From: Nocardioides sp. URHA0020
GTDB taxonomy: Bacteria; Actinomycetota; Actinomycetes; Propionibacteriales; Nocardioidaceae
Assembly (NCBI RefSeq): GCF_000620705.1
Contig: NZ_JIAR01000025.1
Span: forward strand, 245,408 to 309,407
Length of the DNA stretch: 64,000 nucleotides
Reading direction: 5' to 3'
The translations under genes and the position numbers were made by a program. The notes under the pieces are model-generated. The model was not told the DNA's origin and made no database searches. It saw only the letters and a program-made list of their open reading frames with translations. Positions 25,891 through 35,026 of the stretch are shown piece after piece (the stretch's first letter is position 1; the number at the start of each line of letters is the position of its first letter).

Positions 25891-27366
25891 TCAGGTCGCT
25901 GCCGGCTCCGGCTCCTCGGCGGTGAGCGGCTGGGCGATGCTCTCGAGCGACTTGCCCTCCGCACTGATGCCGAGGAACGCCTGGACCAGACCGCCGATGA
26001 TCATCAGCGCGGCGCCGACGAAGTAGCCGATGGCGATCTTGGTGATGTCACCGCTGGCGGAGGCCTGGTCGATCAGCCAGCCGAAGAAGAGCGGGCCGGA
26101 GATGCCGCCCGCCGCCGTGCCGATCGCGTAGAAGAAGGCGATGCAGAGCGCGCGGGTCTCCATCGGGAAGACCTCGCTGGCGGTGAGGTACGCCGCGCTC
26201 GCACCGGCCGAGGCGAAGAAGAAGATGATCGCCCCCATCAGCGTCAGCGTCACGGCGGTCACGCTGCCCAGGAAGACGCCGGTTGCGGCCAGCAGCAGCC
26301 CGGAGAGGATGTAGGTCCCCGCGATCATCCGGACCCGGCCCACCGAGTCGAAGAGCTTGCTCAGCAGCAGTGCCCCGGCGAAGTTGCTGGCCGCGAAGAT
26401 GGCGAGGTACCAGCCGGTCTGCTTCACGTCGAGGAACGTGGTGAGGGTGTCGCCGTAGGTGAAGAAGAAGGCGTTGTAGAGGAACGCCTGACCGACGAAG
26501 AGCGCGAAGCAGACGATCGAGCGTCGCGGGTAGAGCGTGAAGACGGTGTGGGCGATCTCGACGACGCCGATCGTCTTGCGCTGGCGGATCGTGATCGTCT
26601 CGTCGACCGGGTCGAGGTGCTGGCCGCTCTCCTCCTCGACGGTGTGCTCGATGTCCTGGACGATCTGCTCGCCCTCGTCCTCACGGCCGTGGATGAAGAG
26701 CCAGCGCGGGCTCTCCGGGACGTGGCGCCGCACGATCAAGATGCCGACGGCCAGCACGGCGCCGAGGCCGAACGCGAGCCGCCAGCCCCAGGCCGGGTCG
26801 ACGACGGTGGGGTCGAGCAGCGGGATGGTGAGCAGCGACCCGGCGGCCGCGCCGATCCAGAAGGAGCCGTTGATGGCGACGTCGACACGGCCGCGGTACT
26901 TCGCCGGGATCAGCTCGTCGATCGCGGAGTTGATCGCGGCGTACTCACCGCCGATGCCCATGCCGGTGAGGAAGCGCGCGCAGAAGTACCACAGCGGCGT
27001 CATGGAGAAGGCGGTCAGCACGGTCGCGACGATGTAGACCCCGAGCGTGATGAGGAAGAGCTTCTTGCGACCGAACCGGTCGGTCAGCTGCCCGAAGAGC
27101 AGCGCACCGATGCACGCGCCCGCGACGTACACCGCGCCCGCCATGCCGATGTCGAAGCTGCTCAGTCCGAGGCCGGTGTCGCTGGGCTTGAGCGCCTCCG
27201 ACATCGAGCCGACGATCGTGACCTCGAGGCCGTCCAGGATCCAGACGGTGCCGAGGCCGATCACGACCATCCAGTGCCACCGTGCCCACGGCAGCCGGTC
27301 GAGCCGGCCCGGGATGTTGGTGGTGATGCGTCCTGTCTCGACTCCCATGCCGGTGCCCGTACCCAT
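25891..27366 (-). CDS. MFS transporter, sugar-porter type
   Basis: A 491-residue, twelve-helix major facilitator. The loop between helices 2 and 3 reads GQLTDRFGRKK, and helix 4 is followed by the GIGGEYAAINSAIDELIPAKYRGR segment typical of the sugar/metabolite porter group; PESPRWLF follows helix 6. A long acidic central loop (about 225-265) carries HGREDEGEQIVQDIE. The substrate cannot be assigned. The start is uncertain between ATGs at 27366 and 27348. It diverges from the SRPBCC gene with only 14 bases between starts. Confidence 0.87.
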   Translation of the reverse strand: MGTGTGMGVETGRITTNIPGRLDRLPWARWHWMVVIGLGTVWILDGLEVTIVGSMSEALKPSDTGLGLSSFDIGMAGAVYVAGACIGALLFGQLTDRFGRKKLFLITLGVYIVATVLTAFSMTPLWYFCARFLTGMGIGGEYAAINSAIDELIPAKYRGRVDVAINGSFWIGAAAGSLLTIPLLDPTVVDPAWGWRLAFGLGAVLAVGILIVRRHVPESPRWLFIHGREDEGEQIVQDIEHTVEEESGQHLDPVDETITIRQRKTIGVVEIAHTVFTLYPRRSIVCFALFVGQAFLYNAFFFTYGDTLTTFLDVKQTGWYLAIFAASNFAGALLLSKLFDSVGRVRMIAGTYILSGLLLAATGVFLGSVTAVTLTLMGAIIFFFASAGASAAYLTASEVFPMETRALCIAFFYAIGTAAGGISGPLFFGWLIDQASASGDITKIAIGYFVGAALMIIGGLVQAFLGISAEGKSLESIAQPLTAEEPEPAAT

Positions 27367-27380
27367 GCCAGGATCCAGGT

Positions 27381-27893
27381 ATGTCTGACGTCACACGTCT
27401 CGAGGCCGAGCGCCTCATCGCCGCCCCCGCCGCCGCCGTCTTCGCGGTGCTCCGCGACCCGCACGGTCACGTCGCGATCGACTCCTCGGGGATGCTCCAG
27501 GACGCGTCGGGCGACCCCGTGTCGGCGGCGGGCGACAGCTTCGTGGTCCACATGGACCGCGAGTCGCTCAACGACTTCCCCGAGATGGGCAGGTACGACG
27601 TCACCGTCACCATCCGCGAGCTCGAGGCCGACCGGCTGATCTCGTGGACGATCCTCGGGCGGATCCGACCGCAGATCGGGCACGTCTACGGCTACCGGCT
27701 GGCGCCCACCGAGGACGGCACCCTCGTGACGTCCTTCTACGACTGGTCCGACATCCACGAGGACTGGAAGGCGGCCGGGATCTTCCCGGTCATCTCCGAG
27801 AGCGCCCTGCGCGGCACCCTCGGGATCCTGGACCGGACGGTGCGGCGAGGCTATCCGCGCCCCGGCGGTGCGGACCTCGGGACGTCCGTCTGA
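27381..27893 (+). CDS. SRPBCC-family (START/polyketide-cyclase-like) protein
   Basis: A 170-residue helix-grip protein. The opening ERLIAAPAAAVFAVLRDPHGHVAID is the standard first strand and helix of SRPBCC proteins, followed by alternating strands (YDVTVTIRELEADRLISWT) and a long C-terminal helix (ALRGTLGILDRTV). These bind hydrophobic small molecules or act as cyclases or aromatase-like enzymes; nothing here identifies the ligand. A CAGGAT box lies six bases before the ATG. It is divergent from the MFS gene and converges with the YkvA-like gene. Confidence 0.8.
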   Translation: MSDVTRLEAERLIAAPAAAVFAVLRDPHGHVAIDSSGMLQDASGDPVSAAGDSFVVHMDRESLNDFPEMGRYDVTVTIRELEADRLISWTILGRIRPQIGHVYGYRLAPTEDGTLVTSFYDWSDIHEDWKAAGIFPVISESALRGTLGILDRTVRRGYPRPGGADLGTSV

Positions 27894-27899
27894 CCGGCG

Positions 27900-28304
27900 T
27901 CAGACGCCGGCGAGGCGCTTGACGACCGCCAGTCCCTCCGGGGTCCCGGGCCAGTGGCGCTCCAGCGCCTCGGGGCCGGCGACGCGGGCGACCGACCGGA
28001 GGGCCCACGCGACGAGGACCACGTCGTCGGCGTACCCCACGACCGGGATGAAGTCGGGGACCAGGTCGATGGGGAGGACCAGGTAGCCGACCAGGAGGGC
28101 CAGCCTGACCCGGACACCCCGGGGAAGGGTCGCGTCCCCGGCGAGCCGCCGGACGAGCCGGACGACGTCGGGCAGCAGGCGCAGCGCGTCCGTCAGCCTG
28201 ACCGGGTCGGACTCGTGGCGACCCGCGACGTACATCGCCACGACCAGGGCCGCCCACAGCAGCAGCAGTCCGCCGAGGACGACGAGCACGATCTGCCACC
28301 ACAC
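27900..28304 (-). CDS. DUF1232 (YkvA-like) membrane protein
   Basis: A 134-residue protein: an N-terminal membrane helix (about 3-26, [21 protein letters not shown]), then a basic region and the DUF1232 core [26 protein letters not shown], where the PIDLxPDxIPxxGxxDD pattern is diagnostic. The function of the family is unknown. The GTG at 28304 is chosen because GGGGAG lies eight bases upstream and the membrane helix begins right after it. Confidence 0.85.
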   Translation of the reverse strand: MWWQIVLVVLGGLLLLWAALVVAMYVAGRHESDPVRLTDALRLLPDVVRLVRRLAGDATLPRGVRVRLALLVGYLVLPIDLVPDFIPVVGYADDVVLVAWALRSVARVAGPEALERHWPGTPEGLAVVKRLAGV

Positions 28305-28383
28305 CGCGAGAGCTCCCCTCGTCGCCGGACGCCCGCCCGGTCCCCGAATCGTCCCACCCGTCGGCCACCGAGGAGCACAAAGC

Positions 28384-30207
28384 TCAGCGGGCCGTGTAGT
28401 CCCGGAAGCCGCGCTTCGTCTTGCGGCCGAGGTAGCCCGCCGTGACGAGGTGCTCGAGCAGCGGCGCGGGGGCGAAGCCCGGCTCGCGGAACTCCAGGTA
28501 GAGCTCGCGCTGGATGGCCAGCGACACGTCGTTGCCGACCACGTCGAGCAGCTCGAACGGGCCCATCGGCAGTGCACACCCCTGCTTCATGGCGGCGTCG
28601 ATGTCGTCGGCGGTGGCGTAGTGGGCCTCGAGCATCCGGACCGCGTCGTTCAGGTAGGGGAAGAGCAGCGCGTTGACGATGAAGCCCGCGCGGTCGGCGC
28701 ACGAGACGCCGACCTTGCCGAGCTTGGCGACGAGGGCCTGGGTGGTCTCGGTGACGGCGTCGTCGGTCGAGACGGTGGAGACCACCTCGACCAGCTTCAT
28801 GATCGGCGCCGGGTTGAAGAAGTGCATGCCGATGACGTCCTGCGGCCGCGACGTGGCCCGGGCGCAGGCGATGATCGGCAGGGACGACGTCGTCGTCGCC
28901 AGGATGGCGCCGGGCTTGCAGATCTCGTCCAGGCTCCCGAAGAGCGGGGTCTTGACCGCCAGGTCCTCCGCGATCGCCTCGACGACGATGTCCACGTCCA
29001 CGAGGGCCTCGAGCGAGGTCGAGCCGGTCAGGCGGGCGAGCACCTCGGCCTTGGCCTCCTCGGTCGAGCGGCCGCGCTGGATCTGCTTGTCGAAGCTCCT
29101 GGCGATGGCGGCGACCACCCCGTCGACCTTCTCCTGGGAGCGGCCGACGAAGAGCACGTCATACCCGCTCTTGGCGAAGACCTCGATGATGCCCGTCGCC
29201 ATGGTGCCGGTGCCGACGACGCCGACGAGGTCGATGTCGTGGCGCAGCTGCGGCTTCGCGTCGGCCGACGGCGTGCGGTCGTCCGCGACGACGACCGGGC
29301 TGTCCGGCGCCTCGTAGGTGTAGAAGCCCCGGCCGGTCTTGCGGCCGAGCATGCCGGCGGTGACCATCTGCTTGAGGATGGGCGAGGGCGCGTGGAGCCG
29401 GTCGCGGCCCTGGCGGTACATCGTCTCGAGGATCTCGTACGCCGTGTCCAGGCCGATCAGGTCCAGCAGCGCGAGCGGGCCCATCGGGTAGCCGCAGCCG
29501 AAGCGCATGGCGGCGTCGATGTCCTCGCGGGTGGCGTAGCGACCCTCGTACATCGAGACCGCGTGGTTGAGGTAGCCGAAGAGCAGCGTGTTGGCGATGA
29601 AGCCGGCCTTGTCGCCGCAGACCACCGGGGTCTTGCCGATTTCGGCCATCAGGGTCGTGACCTGCTCGAGCACCTGCTCCTCGGTGACGACCGTGCGCAC
29701 GATCTCGACGAGCTGCTGGACCGGCGCCGGGTTGAAGAAGTGCACGCCGATGACGCGGCCGGGGCTGGAGTCGGCGGTCGAGATCTCGGTGACCGAGAGG
29801 CTCGAGGTGTTCGTCGCCAGGATCGTGTCGGGTCCGACGATCGCGTCGAGCTGGCGGAAGAGCTGCTTCTTGGTCTCCAGGGACTCGACCACGGCCTCGA
29901 CGACCAGGTCCGCCCCGGCGACGGCCTCGAGCGAGGTGCTGAAGGTGATCCGGCCGAGGAGCTCGGCCTGCTCGGCCTCGGTCAGCTTGTCGCGCTTCAC
30001 GGCGCGGGCGGTCGAGTGCTCGAGGTACTGCCGGCCGCGGGCCAGCGCCTCCTCGTCCTTCTCCACCCCGACGACCGCGAAGCCGGTGCGGGCGAAGACC
30101 TCGGCGATGCCGGCCCCCATCGTGCCCAGGCCGATGACGCCGATGGTGGTGAAGGTGCGGGACGCGGGCTCTGCGGTCGCTGCGGACTCTGCGGGCGAGG
30201 TCGTCAT
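28384..30207 (-). CDS. Tandem-duplicated 3-hydroxybutyryl-CoA dehydrogenase
   Basis: A 607-residue protein made of two complete 3-hydroxyacyl-CoA dehydrogenase units (about 15-300 and 320-605), each about the usual 285-residue length. Both have the NAD-binding glycine motif ([15 protein letters not shown] and [15 protein letters not shown]), the catalytic His in HFFNPAP and the C-terminal LGRKTxRGF closure. It should make or oxidise 3-hydroxybutyryl-CoA, linking acetoacetyl-CoA to crotonyl-CoA and thus thiolase to Ccr. The active-site ATNTSSL of the first half is ATTTSSL in the second. The duplicated form is known in actinobacteria. The start is 30207 or 30216; no clear Shine-Dalgarno is seen. 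Confidence 0.92.
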   Translation of the reverse strand: MTTSPAESAATAEPASRTFTTIGVIGLGTMGAGIAEVFARTGFAVVGVEKDEEALARGRQYLEHSTARAVKRDKLTEAEQAELLGRITFSTSLEAVAGADLVVEAVVESLETKKQLFRQLDAIVGPDTILATNTSSLSVTEISTADSSPGRVIGVHFFNPAPVQQLVEIVRTVVTEEQVLEQVTTLMAEIGKTPVVCGDKAGFIANTLLFGYLNHAVSMYEGRYATREDIDAAMRFGCGYPMGPLALLDLIGLDTAYEILETMYRQGRDRLHAPSPILKQMVTAGMLGRKTGRGFYTYEAPDSPVVVADDRTPSADAKPQLRHDIDLVGVVGTGTMATGIIEVFAKSGYDVLFVGRSQEKVDGVVAAIARSFDKQIQRGRSTEEAKAEVLARLTGSTSLEALVDVDIVVEAIAEDLAVKTPLFGSLDEICKPGAILATTTSSLPIIACARATSRPQDVIGMHFFNPAPIMKLVEVVSTVSTDDAVTETTQALVAKLGKVGVSCADRAGFIVNALLFPYLNDAVRMLEAHYATADDIDAAMKQGCALPMGPFELLDVVGNDVSLAIQRELYLEFREPGFAPAPLLEHLVTAGYLGRKTKRGFRDYTAR

Positions 30208-30267
30208 GCGGCGCATCGTGGCACGCGGTCGGCGGGCTGGCTATGGCGTAGTTCACTCGCCAGTAAC

Positions 30268-30768
30268 TTAGATCGATCCAGAGTCCGTCCGCGCCCGCAT
30301 CACGACCCGGCGACCGTGCCGATCGAGGCCGATCGCCTGCTCGTGGTCGCGCATCCGACGGTGCAGCGGACCCGGCTTCGCGACCTCCTCGAAGCCCAGG
30401 AGGCGGTAGAACGGGGCGTTCCACGGCACGTCGGCGTACGTGCAGAGCGTGATCTCGGCGTACCCCCGACGCGCGGCCTCGGCCATCGCGGCCCGGACCA
30501 GGGCGCTGCCGATCCCCCGTCGCGCGTGCGACGGGCGTACGGCGAGCTGCTCGAGGTGCGCCGACCGCTCCAGCTCCAGCACGTGCGCGAACCCGACGGG
30601 CGGATCGTCGGCGACCAGCAGGAAGCCGGGCGCGGCCAGCCGCTCGGTCGCCGGGGTGGCCGTCCAGTCGAGCCGGCCGAAGAGGGGCACGAAGACCTGG
30701 TCGGCCTCCCGCTCGATCGCGGTGATCGCGTCGAGGTCCTCGCGGCGCGCCGGACGGAGCTCGGTCAC
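30268..30768 (-). CDS. GNAT-family N-acetyltransferase
   Basis: A 166-residue acetyltransferase. The N-terminus [16 protein letters not shown] and the acetyl-CoA pyrophosphate loop [15 protein letters not shown] (the RRGIGSAL part is the Q/RxxGxG/A motif) are clear, followed by [10 protein letters not shown], the usual GNAT motif B. The acceptor is unknown. The GTG at 30768 overlaps the stop of a possible 29-codon leader ORF (GTGA), and no Shine-Dalgarno precedes it, so translation may depend on reading the leader. It is divergent from nucS. Confidence 0.85.
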   Translation of the reverse strand: MTELRPARREDLDAITAIEREADQVFVPLFGRLDWTATPATERLAAPGFLLVADDPPVGFAHVLELERSAHLEQLAVRPSHARRGIGSALVRAAMAEAARRGYAEITLCTYADVPWNAPFYRLLGFEEVAKPGPLHRRMRDHEQAIGLDRHGRRVVMRARTDSGSI

Positions 30769-30854
30769 CGCGCCCGCACCGGCCCGACGTGCCGAGGGTC
30801 GCCCCCGCGCGGCGCACGCGGGACGTCCGGGTCGGTCTGCGGAGTCCGGCACAT
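30765..30854 (-). CDS. Possible 29-codon leader ORF coupled to the GNAT gene
   Basis: ATG at 30854 to TGA at 30767-30765. It encodes a 29-residue basic, proline-rich peptide starting MCRTPQTDP. Nearly all codons end in G or C, as in real genes here. Its stop overlaps the GNAT start (GTGA). A TACCGT box lies seven bases before the ATG, close to the leaderless pattern. The alternative is that the GNAT reading frame itself begins further upstream. Confidence 0.35.
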   Translation of the reverse strand: MCRTPQTDPDVPRAPRGGDPRHVGPVRAR

Positions 30855-30879
30855 GAGGACCACGGTAGATTCCTCGCCC

Positions 30880-31557
30880 GTGAGACTCGTCGTAGCAACG
30901 TGCCAGGTGGACTACGCCGGGCGGCTGACCGCCCACCTCCCGCTGGCGACCCGGGTGCTGATGATCAAGGCCGACGGCTCGGTGCTGGTGCACTCCGACG
31001 GCGGGTCGTACAAGCCGCTCAACTGGATGTCGCCGCCCTGCACCCTGCGCGAGAGCACCACGGAGGACGGCCAGGTCGAGTGGACCGTGACGAACCCCAA
31101 GACCGACGACACGCTGCGCATCCTGCTCACCGAGGTCTTCAGCGACTCCCACCACGACCTCGGCATCGACCCCGGGCTGCAGAAGGACGGCGTCGAGAAG
31201 CACCTCCAGGAGCTGCTCGCCGAGCATCCCGCGACGCTCGCTCCGGGCCTGGTGCTGGTGCGCCGCGAGTACCCGACCGCGATCGGCCCGGTCGACCTGA
31301 TGTGCCGCGACGAGGCGGGCGCGTCGGTCGCCGTCGAGATCAAGCGCCGCGGTGACATCGACGGCGTCGAGCAGCTGACCCGCTACCTCGAGCTGCTCAA
31401 CCGCGACCCGCTCCTGTCCCCCGTCCGCGGCATCTTCGCGGCCCAGGAGATCAAGCCGCAGGCCCGGGTGCTGGCGACCGACCGCGGCATCGCCTGCGCG
31501 GTGGTCGACTACGACGCGCTGCGCGGGCTCGACGACCCGAGCCACCGCCTCTTCTAG
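30880..31557 (+). CDS. nucS: Mismatch-specific endonuclease NucS/EndoMS
   Basis: A 225-residue protein with the whole NucS pattern: an N-terminal DNA-binding domain beginning [20 protein letters not shown] and [20 protein letters not shown], then the nuclease domain with [16 protein letters not shown] and [20 protein letters not shown], where the D-(x)n-ExK residues form the catalytic centre. EndoMS cuts both strands at mismatches and performs non-canonical mismatch repair in actinobacteria that lack MutS/MutL. The GTG at 30880 gives the normal length. A TAGATT box lies eight bases upstream. A hairpin follows the stop. Confidence 0.96.
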   Translation: MRLVVATCQVDYAGRLTAHLPLATRVLMIKADGSVLVHSDGGSYKPLNWMSPPCTLRESTTEDGQVEWTVTNPKTDDTLRILLTEVFSDSHHDLGIDPGLQKDGVEKHLQELLAEHPATLAPGLVLVRREYPTAIGPVDLMCRDEAGASVAVEIKRRGDIDGVEQLTRYLELLNRDPLLSPVRGIFAAQEIKPQARVLATDRGIACAVVDYDALRGLDDPSHRLF

Positions 31558-31570
31558 CCCCGCCGGTCAG

Positions 31571-31589
31571 CCCGCCGACCCACGGCGGG
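31571..31589 (+). terminator. Hairpin after nucS
   Basis: CCCGCCG (31571-31577) pairs with CGGCGGG (31583-31589) around a five-base loop, 14 bases after the nucS stop. Confidence 0.6.
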
Positions 31590-31780
31590 AGTGGCCCCGA
31601 TGCCCTACGGAACTGTGGACGAACGGGTCTGCCGCGCAGCCGCCGGTCGGCGCACAGTGACGTCATGCTTCGCGGCGGATCGGGCCCCTCGCGCCGGACA
31701 GCGCGGCCGCGCGCCCTCAGGTCGCACGGACACCGTCCGATTGGCACGTCGGAGACAACCGACGCCACTCGGAGGGCACC

Positions 31781-32971
31781 GTGAGACGCCAGCAGGTACG
31801 CCGCAGCGCCGTCCGCGCCGCCCTCGTCATCGCCCTCGCCGTCTCGGTCGTCACCGACACCGTCACCGTGGCGGCGTCGGCGCCCGCCGATCGTCGTCCG
31901 GCGGTCCGCGCCGGCTCGCCGCGCTGGGCGACCGGCAACGGCGTGCTGACCCTCGACTGGGGCGACCTGGCGAAGACCCCGCAGGCGAGCCGTGGCGACG
32001 TCGTCGTCATGCAGTCGTGGGAGTACCCGAGGATCCCGGCGCTGCGCAGGCAGCACCCGGGCATCACGATCCTGATGTACAAGGACGCCTCCGCGGTGGT
32101 GAAGGAGGCCGAGTCCGTGACCGGCCGCTTCCCGGCCGGGATGGGCTTCGCCTGGGCGGCGGCGCACCACCCGTCGTGGTTCCTGCGCGACCGCAGCGGG
32201 CAGATGCTGGAGTGGTCGGACTGGCGTGGCCTCTACCCGATGGACGTCGCCAACAGCGGCTACCAGCAGACCTGGGCCCGCAACGTCATCGCCGAGCTGC
32301 GTGCCCATCGCTGGGACGGCGTGATGATGGACGACGTCCTGACCGTGCTCAGCCACCCGACGGTCGGCGGGCTCGTCTCGACCCGGCTCCCCGACGACCG
32401 GGCGCAGTACGCCGCGACCGAGTCCTTCCTCTCCCACGTGGCTCCGCGGATCCGGCGGAGGGGCTACCTGGCGGTGCCGAACCTCTCGGTGGAGTGGAAC
32501 AACTGGCGCAGCACGCTCACCGACTGGACCCGCTACGTCTCCGGCTGGGAGAACGAGCACTTCACCAACTGGCCGGGCAGCTCCACCCGCTTCTCGGGCG
32601 CCGACTGGCGCTGGAAGTTCGACGCGGCCCGCTGGCTGGCCGCGCGCCGGGTGCCGCTGCTGGCCGTCAGCTACGGCTCCGCGACCGACCGGGTCGGGCA
32701 GACCTACCACCGCGCCACCTGGCTGCTGAGCTGGAACGGCCGCACCGGCGCGAGCGTCTACGTGCCCGACCAGGCCTCCTCGAGCCACTGGATGCCCGCC
32801 GCGACGCGCAGGATCGGCCGACCGCTCCGGGCGCCCGTCGAGCACGCCAACGGCACCTGGACCCGCCGCTTCACCCGCGGCACCGTCCTGGTGAACCCGA
32901 CCGGCAGGACCCACCGCGTCCTGTCCGTGCGGCTCGCGCCGCAGACCGCGGTCATCCTGGCGCGCCGATAA
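31781..32971 (+). CDS. Secreted putative glycoside hydrolase (GHL15-like)
   Basis: A 396-residue exported protein with a signal peptide (RRQQVRR, then a hydrophobic stretch, cleavage near AASA at about 33). The mature part looks like the hypothetical glycosyl-hydrolase family 15 fold: VVMQSWEYPRIPALRRQHPG, MGFAWAAAHHPSWFLRD, the acidic strand RWDGVMMDDVLTVL where a catalytic Asp would lie, GYLAVPNLSVEWNNW and SGWENEHFTNW. Aromatic residues are abundant, as in polysaccharide-binding clefts. Activity in the family is predicted only. A GGAGG Shine-Dalgarno lies five bases before the GTG. Confidence 0.72.
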   Translation: MRRQQVRRSAVRAALVIALAVSVVTDTVTVAASAPADRRPAVRAGSPRWATGNGVLTLDWGDLAKTPQASRGDVVVMQSWEYPRIPALRRQHPGITILMYKDASAVVKEAESVTGRFPAGMGFAWAAAHHPSWFLRDRSGQMLEWSDWRGLYPMDVANSGYQQTWARNVIAELRAHRWDGVMMDDVLTVLSHPTVGGLVSTRLPDDRAQYAATESFLSHVAPRIRRRGYLAVPNLSVEWNNWRSTLTDWTRYVSGWENEHFTNWPGSSTRFSGADWRWKFDAARWLAARRVPLLAVSYGSATDRVGQTYHRATWLLSWNGRTGASVYVPDQASSSHWMPAATRRIGRPLRAPVEHANGTWTRRFTRGTVLVNPTGRTHRVLSVRLAPQTAVILARR

Positions 32972-33010
32972 CCGGTGGCCGCGTACGGCGGCTCCGGACA
33001 GGATGGCGCG

Positions 33011-33748
33011 ATGCGTGACAACTTCTTCGACACGGACGTCGCCCAGCGGTACGACGAGGGATCGGCCGAGATGTTCGCGCCCGACGTCCTCGGGCCGACG
33101 GTCGACCTGCTCGCCGATCTGGCGGCCGGACGACCCGCCCTCGAGCTGGCGGTCGGCACCGGTCGCGTCGCGATCCCGCTCGCCGAGCGCGGCGTCCCCG
33201 TCCACGGCATCGAGCTCTCCGAGGCGATGGTCGCCCAGCTGCGGGCCAAGCCCGGCGGCGCCGCCGTCACCGTGACGATCGGCGACATGACCGAGGCCAC
33301 CGTCGAGGGCCGCTTCGGGCTCGCCTACCTGGTCTTCAACACCATCGGCAACGTGACCACCCAGGACGACCAGGTCGCCGTCTTCGCCAACGCCGCGCGC
33401 CACCTCGAGCCAGGCGGGACGTTCCTGGTCGAGGTCGGCGTACCGATCCTGCGGCGGCTGCCGCCCGGTGAGCGCTACGCGGTCTTCGACCACACCGACG
33501 AGCACCTGGGCATCGACGAGTACGACACCGCGACGCAGCTGATGTGGTCGCACCACTACTCCTCCGCGGACGGTACGACGTACCGCCGCTCCAGCGTGCC
33601 GTTCCGCTACGTCTGGCCCGCCGAGCTCGACCTGATGGCGCGCCTCGCGGGGATGCGGCTGCGCGACCGCTGGGCCGACTGGGACCGCAGCCCCTTCACC
33701 GGCCGGAGCACCAAGCACGTCTCGGTGTGGGAGAGGATCGACGCGTGA
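33011..33748 (+). CDS. Class I SAM-dependent methyltransferase
   Basis: A 245-residue methyltransferase with a Rossmann-like SAM fold. Motif I is LELAVGTGRVAIPLAERG, with the acidic motif II in VHGIELSEAMVAQL and motif IV around FGLAYLVFNTIGNV; the C-terminal half resembles small-molecule methyltransferases. The substrate is unknown. The ATG at 33011 follows a CAGGAT box with a six-base gap. The DUF952 gene starts at a GTG overlapping this stop (GTGA), so the two form an operon. Confidence 0.85.
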   Translation: MRDNFFDTDVAQRYDEGSAEMFAPDVLGPTVDLLADLAAGRPALELAVGTGRVAIPLAERGVPVHGIELSEAMVAQLRAKPGGAAVTVTIGDMTEATVEGRFGLAYLVFNTIGNVTTQDDQVAVFANAARHLEPGGTFLVEVGVPILRRLPPGERYAVFDHTDEHLGIDEYDTATQLMWSHHYSSADGTTYRRSSVPFRYVWPAELDLMARLAGMRLRDRWADWDRSPFTGRSTKHVSVWERIDA

Positions 33749-34059
33749 GGATCTTCCACATCGCGACCCTGGCCGACTGGACCGAGGCGCAGGCGTCCGG
33801 CGCCTACACGACCTCGACCGTCGGCGTCACGCTCGAGGAGGAGGGCTTCCTGCACGCCAGCCGCGCCGACCAGTGGCCGGCGGTCCGGGAGCGCTACTAC
33901 GCCGACGTCACCGAGCCGCTCGTGCTGCTCGAGATCGACACCGACCTGCTCGACGTGCCGGTGGTGGAGGAGGCGCCCGCGCCCGGCATGACGGAGACCT
34001 TCCCGCACGTGTACGGCGCCCTCGACCCCGCGGCCGTCGTCGCGGTCACCGCGCTGTAG
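33745..34059 (+). CDS. DUF952 protein
   Basis: A 104-residue protein with the DUF952 pattern: FHIATLADWTEAQASGAYTTST, then EEGFLHASRADQW with the invariant GFLHxS, and a late strand VLLEIDTDLLDVPVV followed by FPHVYGALDPAAVV. The family is related in fold to ADP-ribosyl-handling proteins but its role is unknown. The GTG at 33745 overlaps the methyltransferase stop by four bases, so the genes are coupled. Confidence 0.85.
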   Translation: MRIFHIATLADWTEAQASGAYTTSTVGVTLEEEGFLHASRADQWPAVRERYYADVTEPLVLLEIDTDLLDVPVVEEAPAPGMTETFPHVYGALDPAAVVAVTAL

Positions 34060-34072
34060 GCGCCGGCGCCGC

Positions 34073-34987
34073 TCACCGGCCCACGAGCGCGACGACCTCC
34101 TCGGCCACGCCCCAGCTCAGGGTCACCCCGGCGCCGCCGTGGCCGTAGCAGTGCACCACGTCGCCGACCCGCTCCAGGCGCACCGCCGGCCGCACCGGGC
34201 GCAGCCCGACCCGGTGCCGCAGCACCCGCGCGTCGCGCAGCTCGGGCACCAGGCCGGCGCCGCGGGCCAGGATGTCGGCGGCCGTCTGCGGTGACGGAGT
34301 GCGGCTCCAGTCGCCCTCGATGTCGGTGCCGCCGACCACGATGTCGCGCTCGCGCGGCACGACGTACGTCGGTCCGGTCGCATCCAGCCACCACCGCTCG
34401 AGCCCGAGCTGCTCGACGACCACGACCTGGCCGCGCACCGGGACGACGGTCCGGTCGGTGGCGAGCAGGCGCGCGCCGAGCCCCGCGCAGTTGACGACCA
34501 GTCCGCTCGCCGGGAGTGCCGACAGGTTCAGGCGGGTGATCGTGCCGCCGAGCTCCTCGACCCGGCCGCCCAGCCAGCCGAGGTAGACGCCCATGTCGAC
34601 GACCGGGGTCGTGAACGACCACCCGGCCGCCCAGCCCGCCGGCACGTCGACCGTGTGCTCCAGCTCGGGCACCGCGGCCCGCCACCACGGGTCCGGCCGG
34701 ACGGTGCGCTGCACCTCGGTGCCGGGCACCATCCGCACGCCGCAGTCGGGATCGGTGTCGGTCAACGCGTCGAAGACGGCGTACGACGTCCGGGCCCAGG
34801 CGGTGACCCGGTCCTGGGGCAGCGCGCGGTAGGGGTACCAGATCGCGGCCGCCACGGCCGAGGTCGTCTCCCGCGGGAGGTCGCGGGCGACGAGGTCGAC
34901 CCGGACGCCGGCCTCGAGCAGGCGGACGGCACAGGTCAGCCCGACCACGCCGGCACCGACGACGATCACCCGGTCAGCGCCACCCAT
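34073..34987 (-). CDS. D-amino-acid-oxidase family FAD-dependent oxidoreductase
   Basis: A 304-residue flavoprotein beginning with the FAD-binding VIVVGAGVVGLTCAVRLLEAG dinucleotide fold and containing the DAO-type VVNCAGLGARLL segment, a PVRGQVVVVE strand, a TYVVPRERDIVVGGT substrate-site region and the C-terminal CYGHGGAGVTLSWG motif that closes the FAD site. It is likely to oxidise a D-amino acid or glycine-like amine. The ATG at 34987 has a CACACT box six bases upstream. It converges with DUF952 at 14 bases. Confidence 0.9.
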   Translation of the reverse strand: MGGADRVIVVGAGVVGLTCAVRLLEAGVRVDLVARDLPRETTSAVAAAIWYPYRALPQDRVTAWARTSYAVFDALTDTDPDCGVRMVPGTEVQRTVRPDPWWRAAVPELEHTVDVPAGWAAGWSFTTPVVDMGVYLGWLGGRVEELGGTITRLNLSALPASGLVVNCAGLGARLLATDRTVVPVRGQVVVVEQLGLERWWLDATGPTYVVPRERDIVVGGTDIEGDWSRTPSPQTAADILARGAGLVPELRDARVLRHRVGLRPVRPAVRLERVGDVVHCYGHGGAGVTLSWGVAEEVVALVGR

Positions 34988-35026
34988 GGATGCAGTGTGG
35001 CCCACTCCGCCGGATCCGGGGGAGGA

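Noticed and set aside
28450..31557. A 1035-codon plus-strand frame ending with NucS
   Set aside because: Only the last 226 codons (from 30880) are the real nucS; the rest is antisense to the dehydrogenase and GNAT genes.
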